Source of the DNA: an uncultured bacterium
Lineage (GTDB): Bacteria; Pseudomonadota; Alphaproteobacteria; SP197
Reading direction: 5' to 3'
Length of the DNA stretch: 11,066 nucleotides
Assembly (NCBI GenBank): GCA_938014945.1
Contig: CALLQH010000332.1
Coordinates: 1 to 11,066 of the forward strand
How positions within the stretch are numbered: position 1 is the stretch's first letter; every line of letters begins with the position of its first letter. The position numbers were made by a program, and so were the translations under genes. Shown in pieces: positions 6,666-11,066 of the stretch. Under the pieces are notes generated by a model. The model was not told the DNA's origin. It was given only the letters and a program-made list of their open reading frames with translations, and searched no databases.

Positions 6666-9600
6666 TTGACGGCAACCAAGGTATCGCTCGACGACCGCTA
6701 CGCCCGCGACAGCGGCCGTGTGCTGATGTCGGGCACCCATGCGCTGGTCCGCCTGCCCATGCTGCAGCACGCCCGCGACGTCGCGGCGGGCCTCAAGACC
6801 GCCTGTTTCATCACCGGCTATCGCGGCTCGCCGCTGGGCGGTTTCGACACTGCGCTGTGGCAGGCCCGGCGCTTCACCCAGGAACACGCCATCCACTTCA
6901 GTCCGGCGGTCAACGAGGACCTCGGCGCGACGGCGGTCTGGGGCAGCCAGCAGACGCACCTGTTCAAGGACGCCACGGTTGATGGCGTGTTTTCCCTCTT
7001 TTACGCCAAGGGCCCCGGCATCGACCGTTCGGGCGACGCCCTCAAGCACGGCAACACGGCGGGCACCTCGCGCCACGGCGGCGTGCTGGTGCTGGCGGGC
7101 GACGACCACACCTGCAAGTCCTCGACCAGCGCGCACCAGAGCGAGTTCGCCCTGATCGACGCCATGATTCCCGTGCTGCATCCCTCCGGCGCGCAGGAGT
7201 TCCTCGACTACGGCCTGCTCGGCTGGGCGATGTCGCGCTTCGCCGGCCTGTGGGTCGGCATGAAGCTCGTCTCCGAGACGGTCGACACCACCACCGTCGT
7301 CAACCTCGATCCCGAGCGGCCCCGGATCGTCGAGCCGCACGATGCGGTGATACCCGAAGGCGGCGTGCATATCCGCTGGCCCGACGGCGCCCTGGAGAAG
7401 GAGGAGCGCCTGCACCGCTGGAAGCTCGACCTCGCCCAGGCCTTCGCGCGTGCCAATGCCATCGACCGCGTCGTGATCGACAATCCGCAGGCAAGGCTCG
7501 GCATCGTCACCGTGGGCAAGTCCTATCCCGACGTGCGCCAGGCGCTCGACGAACTGGGGCTGGATGATGCGGCGGCTGCCGCGCTTGGCATCCGCCTCTA
7601 CAAGGTCGGAATGCCCTGGCCCCTGGAGCCCGAGGGCCTGCGCGCCTTCGCGCAGGGGCTCGACGAGATTCTGGTGATCGAGGAAAAACGCGGCCTGATC
7701 GAGCCGCAGATCCGCGACATCCTCTACCCCCTGCCCGACGGCCAGCGCCCCGCCGTGATCGGCAAGAAGGACGAGAGCGGCGCCGTCATCCTGCCCTCCT
7801 GGAACGAGCTTTCGCCCGCCATGATCGCAGGCGTCATCGCCGCGCGCCTGCAGCGCCATGCCGAAGCCGATGCGCTCGGCCCCCGCGTCAGGCGCCTTCT
7901 GGAGAAGCTGGAGGCCGAGAAGGGTGTGCCCGCCCCACTCTCGCGCATCCCCTACTTCTGCTCGGGCTGCCCGCATTCCAGCTCCACGCGCATCCCGCAG
8001 GGCAGCGAGGCCTTCGCAGGGATCGGCTGCCACTATCTCGTGCAGTCGATGGACCGCAACACCATGACCTTCACCCAGATGGGCGCGGAGGGCGCGAACT
8101 GGATCGGCCTTTCGCCCTTCCGCGCGGTGGAACATGTCTTCGTCAACATCGGCGACGGCACCTACGTCCACTCCGGCCTGCTGGCGATCCGCGCCGCGGT
8201 CGCCGCGAACGTCAACGTCACCTACAAGATTCTCTACAACGATGCCGTCGCCATGACCGGCGGCCAGACCACCGAGGGCCATCCCGGGGTCGATGCCATA
8301 ACGCACCAGCTTCACGGCGAGGGTGTCGTGCGCATCGTGGTGGTGAGCGACGAGCCGGAGAAGTACGCCAGCGGTTACGACTTCGCGGCGGGTGTGACCA
8401 CACACCACCGCAGCGAGCTCGACCGGGTGCAGCAGGAGCTGCGCGCCATCCCCGGCGTCACGGCGCTGATCTACGACCAGCTCTGCGCCACCGAAAAGCG
8501 CCGGCGACGCAAGCGCGGTACGCTCGCCGATCCCGACCGCCGCGTCTTCATCAACGAAGCGGTCTGTGAGGGCTGCGGCGATTGCGGCAAGACGTCGAAC
8601 TGCCTCTCGGTCATTCCCGTCGAGACCGAGTTCGGCCGCAAGCGCCAGATCGATCAGTCGTCCTGCAACAAGGACATGACCTGCCTCGACGGCTTCTGCC
8701 CCAGCTTCGTGACGGTCGAGGGCGGCACGCCGCGCCGACCGGCCGCGGCCGATCTCGATGGCCTGCTGGCTGCTCCCCTGCCTGATCCCGTCCTGCCGGG
8801 GCTGACGCGGCCGTGGTCCGTGCTGATCGCGGGTGTCGGCGGCACCGGCGTCGTCACCATCGCCCAGCTTCTGGCATGGGCGGCCCATATCGACGGGCGC
8901 GGCGTGGTCGTGCTCGACCAGATCGGCCTGGCGCAGAAATACGGCGGCGTCACCAGCCATGTCCGCATCGCGGCCTCGCCCGAAGGCCTGCACGCCTCCA
9001 AGATCGGCGTCGGCGGCGCCGACCTGCTGCTGGGCTGCGACCTGGTGCAGGCTTCCAGCGCCGAGGTCGTCGCGCGCTGCGACAACGAGCGCACCACCAC
9101 CGTTCTCAACGACCACGGCTCGCCCACCGGCGACTTCACCCGCAAGCCCGATGCCGTCTTCCCCGGCGACCTGCTCAACGCCCGCCTCGACCGGGCCAGC
9201 CGCCGCGTCATCCGCCACGATCTCACAGACTGGGCAACCGCCCTCTTCGGCGACAGCATCGCGGGCAACACCATGCTGCTGGGCGCGGCATGGCAGGCGG
9301 GCGAACTGCCGCTTTCGGCTGATGCCATCGAACAGGCCATCGCGCTCAACGGTGTGGCCATCGAGGCCAACCGCCGCGCCTTCCGCATCGGCCGCCTGTG
9401 TGTTGCCGATCCCGCAGCGGTTGCTGCCGCCGTCGCGCGCGCGCGGCCGGTTGCGCCCGGACACAGCACCGCCGAGGGACTGGAGGAGATCGTCGCCCGC
9501 CGCGTCGATCACCTCACGCGTTATCAGAACCGTGCCTATGCCGCGCGCTTTGCGACGCTGGTCGCGCGCGTCGCTGCGGCCGAGGAAGCCATCCTGCCCG

Positions 9601-10139
9601 GCGAGACGACTCTCGCGGAAGCGGTCGCGCGCGGCTATCACAAGCTGCTCGCCTACAAGGACGAATACGAGGTCGGCCGGCTCCACAGCGATAGCGCCTT
9701 CCAGGCGCAACTCGCCACGGCCTTCCAGGGAAAGACGAAGCTGCGCTTCCATCTCGCCCCGCCGCTGATCGCGCGCACCGATCCGGCGACCGGCCGGCCG
9801 GCCAAGCAGAGCTTCGGCCCCTGGATGCGTCATGCCTTCCGCGCGCTCGCCGCGGTGAAGGGCCTGCGCGGGACACCCTTTGATCCCTTCGGCCGCACCG
9901 CCGAACGGCGTGCCGAGCGGGCGTTGATCACCGCTTATGAACGGGATGTCGAGACGATACTCGCAACCCTCTCACCCGCCAGCCATCGCCTTGCGCTGGA
10001 ACTGGCGAAGGTGCCGCAGGAGATCCGTGGCTTCGGCCCCATCAAGATGGCCGCCATCGGAAAGGCCAAGGCGCGCGCCGCCGAGCTCCGTGCTGCCTTG
10101 CAGCACGCGCCGCAGGAGCGGCGGACCGCCGCAGAGTGA
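6666..10139 (+). CDS. Indolepyruvate ferredoxin oxidoreductase, fused alpha-beta single chain
   Basis: A 1157-residue thiamine-diphosphate, iron-sulphur enzyme of the 2-oxoacid:acceptor oxidoreductase family. It should convert aryl-pyruvates such as indolepyruvate or phenylpyruvate, with CoA, to arylacetyl-CoA and CO2, reducing ferredoxin or a similar carrier. An IorA-like N-terminal part contains YRGSPLGG; CSGCPHSS follows at 432-439; the ThDP motif starts GDGTYVHSG at 496 and ends at N525. Cysteines 634, 637, 640, 646 and 667, 673, 678 form the Fe-S region. An IorB-like domain begins at about 718 with IAGVGGTGVV, and the C-terminal extension (about 950-1140) resembles the DUF6537 region of fused proteobacterial enzymes. 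The start is TTG 6666, supported by GAGG upstream and by family length. Neighbours: an SDR gene 16 bases downstream. No separate ferredoxin gene is in view. Family is certain; the actual 2-oxoacid substrate is inferred. Confidence 0.93.
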   Translation: MTATKVSLDDRYARDSGRVLMSGTHALVRLPMLQHARDVAAGLKTACFITGYRGSPLGGFDTALWQARRFTQEHAIHFSPAVNEDLGATAVWGSQQTHLFKDATVDGVFSLFYAKGPGIDRSGDALKHGNTAGTSRHGGVLVLAGDDHTCKSSTSAHQSEFALIDAMIPVLHPSGAQEFLDYGLLGWAMSRFAGLWVGMKLVSETVDTTTVVNLDPERPRIVEPHDAVIPEGGVHIRWPDGALEKEERLHRWKLDLAQAFARANAIDRVVIDNPQARLGIVTVGKSYPDVRQALDELGLDDAAAAALGIRLYKVGMPWPLEPEGLRAFAQGLDEILVIEEKRGLIEPQIRDILYPLPDGQRPAVIGKKDESGAVILPSWNELSPAMIAGVIAARLQRHAEADALGPRVRRLLEKLEAEKGVPAPLSRIPYFCSGCPHSSSTRIPQGSEAFAGIGCHYLVQSMDRNTMTFTQMGAEGANWIGLSPFRAVEHVFVNIGDGTYVHSGLLAIRAAVAANVNVTYKILYNDAVAMTGGQTTEGHPGVDAITHQLHGEGVVRIVVVSDEPEKYASGYDFAAGVTTHHRSELDRVQQELRAIPGVTALIYDQLCATEKRRRRKRGTLADPDRRVFINEAVCEGCGDCGKTSNCLSVIPVETEFGRKRQIDQSSCNKDMTCLDGFCPSFVTVEGGTPRRPAAADLDGLLAAPLPDPVLPGLTRPWSVLIAGVGGTGVVTIAQLLAWAAHIDGRGVVVLDQIGLAQKYGGVTSHVRIAASPEGLHASKIGVGGADLLLGCDLVQASSAEVVARCDNERTTTVLNDHGSPTGDFTRKPDAVFPGDLLNARLDRASRRVIRHDLTDWATALFGDSIAGNTMLLGAAWQAGELPLSADAIEQAIALNGVAIEANRRAFRIGRLCVADPAAVAAAVARARPVAPGHSTAEGLEEIVARRVDHLTRYQNRAYAARFATLVARVAAAEEAILPGETTLAEAVARGYHKLLAYKDEYEVGRLHSDSAFQAQLATAFQGKTKLRFHLAPPLIARTDPATGRPAKQSFGPWMRHAFRALAAVKGLRGTPFDPFGRTAERRAERALITAYERDVETILATLSPASHRLALELAKVPQEIRGFGPIKMAAIGKAKARAAELRAALQHAPQERRTAAE

Positions 10140-10144
10140 CCACA

Positions 10145-10149
10145 GGGAG
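10145..10149 (+). promoter_or_regulatory. Ribosome binding site of the SDR gene
   Basis: GGGAG lies 6 bases before ATG 10156, within the 16-base gap after the oxidoreductase stop. The pair therefore reads as one transcript with its own internal ribosome site. Confidence 0.7.
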
Positions 10150-10155
10150 AACGCG

Positions 10156-10866
10156 ATGAGCAGGAACGGAAGCCGCGGCGTTGCGGTGATCATCGGTGCG
10201 GGCGCAGGCCTGGGCGCGGGTCTGGCGAGGCGTTTCGTCGCCGGCGGCATGGAGGTCGCCATTGCCTCGCGCGATGCCGGGCGGGCGCGCCATCTGGCCG
10301 AGGAGGTCGGTGCCCATGGCTATGGCTGCGACGCGACCAGCGAAGCCGGGGTCGAGCAGTTCTTCGCCCAGGTCCGCGGTGAACTGGGCGAGCCCGAGCT
10401 CGTCGTCTACAACGCCAGCGGCTTCCTGCGGAAATCGGTGCTGGAGATCGAGGCCGAGGAATTCGAACGCCAGTGGCGCACAACCTGCCTCGGTGGCTTC
10501 CTGGTCGGCCGCGAGGCCGCCCGCGCCATGGTCGCCCAGGGCGGCGGCACGCTGATCTTCACCGGCGCCACCGCCTGCTACAAGGGCAGCGCCAACTTCG
10601 CGGGATTTGCCGTCGGCAAGTTCGGCCTGCGCGGCCTCGCACAGAGCATGGCGCGCGAGCTGGGGCCCAAGAAGGTGCATGTCGCCATCGTCAACATCGA
10701 CGGCGAGATCAACGGCCCGGCGCATGCCCACGAGATTCCCGAAAAGGGCATCGACGCCCTGCTCGATCCCGACGCCATCGCCGAGACCTACTGGGCGCTG
10801 CACATGCAGCACCACACAGCCTGGACCCACGAGGTCGACCTGCGCCCGGCCATCGAGAGGTGGTAG
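10156..10866 (+). CDS. Atypical short-chain dehydrogenase/reductase family protein
   Basis: A 236-residue Rossmann-fold protein of classical SDR length. The cofactor motif is G14-AGA-G18-L-G20, with R39 after the second strand suggesting NADP(H), D59 in CDAT, and YNASG (85-89) in place of NNAG. The active site is unusual: the expected Tyr of YxxxK is F151 (F-A-V-G-K155), the residue 13 before it, normally Ser, is A138, and the helix-4 Asn position appears to be T110. Only the lysine of the N-S-Y-K tetrad remains. I recall related bacterial SDRs with the same F/A-rich segment before KF-LR, so this may mark a subfamily rather than a dead gene. It follows the oxidoreductase by 16 bases and is probably cotranscribed. 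Substrate unknown; it may bind nucleotide without conventional dehydrogenase chemistry. Confidence 0.88.
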   Translation: MSRNGSRGVAVIIGAGAGLGAGLARRFVAGGMEVAIASRDAGRARHLAEEVGAHGYGCDATSEAGVEQFFAQVRGELGEPELVVYNASGFLRKSVLEIEAEEFERQWRTTCLGGFLVGREAARAMVAQGGGTLIFTGATACYKGSANFAGFAVGKFGLRGLAQSMARELGPKKVHVAIVNIDGEINGPAHAHEIPEKGIDALLDPDAIAETYWALHMQHHTAWTHEVDLRPAIERW

Positions 10867-10920
10867 CGGTCTGAGCCCTGTCCTCGCCCCGCCGAAGAGC
10901 CGTGGACAGGCGGAGACCGC
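10866..10920. terminator. Two-tier hairpin between converging genes, probable bidirectional terminator
   Basis: GCGGTCT (10866-10872) pairs with AGACCGC (10914-10920), and inside it CCTGTCC (10877-10883) pairs with GGACAGG (10904-10910), giving 14 perfect base pairs in two stems around a 20-base loop. The structure begins at the last base of the SDR stop codon and ends 19 bases before the stop of the convergent gene. Neither strand shows a T-run, so it may act with Rho or stabilise 3' ends rather than be a classical intrinsic terminator. Confidence 0.5.
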
Positions 10921-10939
10921 GCCTAATGTCGCAGAGCGC

Positions 10940-11066
10940 TCAGTAAACCTTGCCGCTTTCCTCCAGGGCCTTTTCGTCGGCCGCGCGGCGGGATTCGCCG
11001 GCCTGGAAGGCGGCCTTCTGTTCGGCGCTGGCTTCCTTCTGGTGCTTGTCCTTGTACTCGCCGTAG
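10940..11066 (-). CDS. C-terminal end of a small, charged protein of unknown function, partial
   Basis: On the minus strand, 41 codons are open from the right edge to a TGA (10940-10942). The end reads ALEESGKVY and is preceded by a segment rich in Lys, Glu, Ala and Gln, consistent with a long amphipathic helix. Codon use has the same G/C third-base bias as the neighbours, which supports real coding. The N-terminus lies outside the window. I do not recognise the family. It converges on the SDR gene with a hairpin between them. Confidence 0.6.
   Translation of the reverse strand, partial: YGEYKDKHQKEASAEQKAAFQAGESRRAADEKALEESGKVY

Noticed and set aside
6462..9833. A 1123-codon open frame on the minus strand opposite the regulator end and the oxidoreductase
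   Set aside because: It lies antisense to a gene with clear ThDP, Fe-S and Rossmann motifs. Its composition (Gly, Ala, Val, Asp, His, Arg) is the usual mirror of GC-rich coding sequence, and no domain is recognisable.
1..11066. A new defence, mobile or biosynthetic system
   Set aside because: All complete genes belong to known housekeeping or metabolic families, codon use is uniform, and no repeats, integrase, transposase, toxin-antitoxin or CRISPR signs were seen.

Overview
The window is a GC-rich stretch of bacterial chromosome carrying ordinary metabolic and regulatory genes. It most likely comes from an alphaproteobacterium. This rests on the strong G/C bias at third codon positions, the single-chain fused indolepyruvate oxidoreductase, and the type of ABC1 kinase, M3 oligopeptidase and acyl-CoA ligase present. 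No tRNA, rRNA, CRISPR, insertion sequence, phage gene or integrase was seen. Gene-free gaps are all well under 300 bases.

Layout. On the minus strand, an M3-family oligoendopeptidase F (1298-3079) overlaps by 4 bases a UbiB/AarF-like ABC1 kinase gene that runs off the left edge. A divergent control region (3080-3231) separates this pair from a plus-strand run: a long-chain fatty-acyl-CoA synthetase (3232-5019), a sigma-54-dependent NtrC-type response regulator (5126-6577), a fused indolepyruvate:ferredoxin oxidoreductase (6666-10139) and an atypical short-chain dehydrogenase (10156-10866). At the right edge is the convergent 3' end of a small, charged protein of unknown function. A two-tier hairpin lies between the converging genes.

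How the genes may work together. The peptidase and kinase look translationally coupled. The oxidoreductase and the SDR are 16 bases apart and form a likely operon, plausibly for using aryl-pyruvates from aromatic amino acids. The acyl-CoA synthetase activates fatty acids. The response regulator has no sensor kinase in view. Its leader holds a good match to a sigma-54 promoter (GG-N10-GC) followed by a perfect 7+7 palindrome next to the ribosome binding site, which suggests autoregulation. Whether it controls the acyl-CoA synthetase or the oxidoreductase cannot be decided from sequence.

I did not find a convincing undescribed multi-gene system. The points most worth a second look are the sigma-54 promoter plus palindrome before the regulator, the SDR lacking its catalytic Ser and Tyr, and the TTG start of the oxidoreductase.
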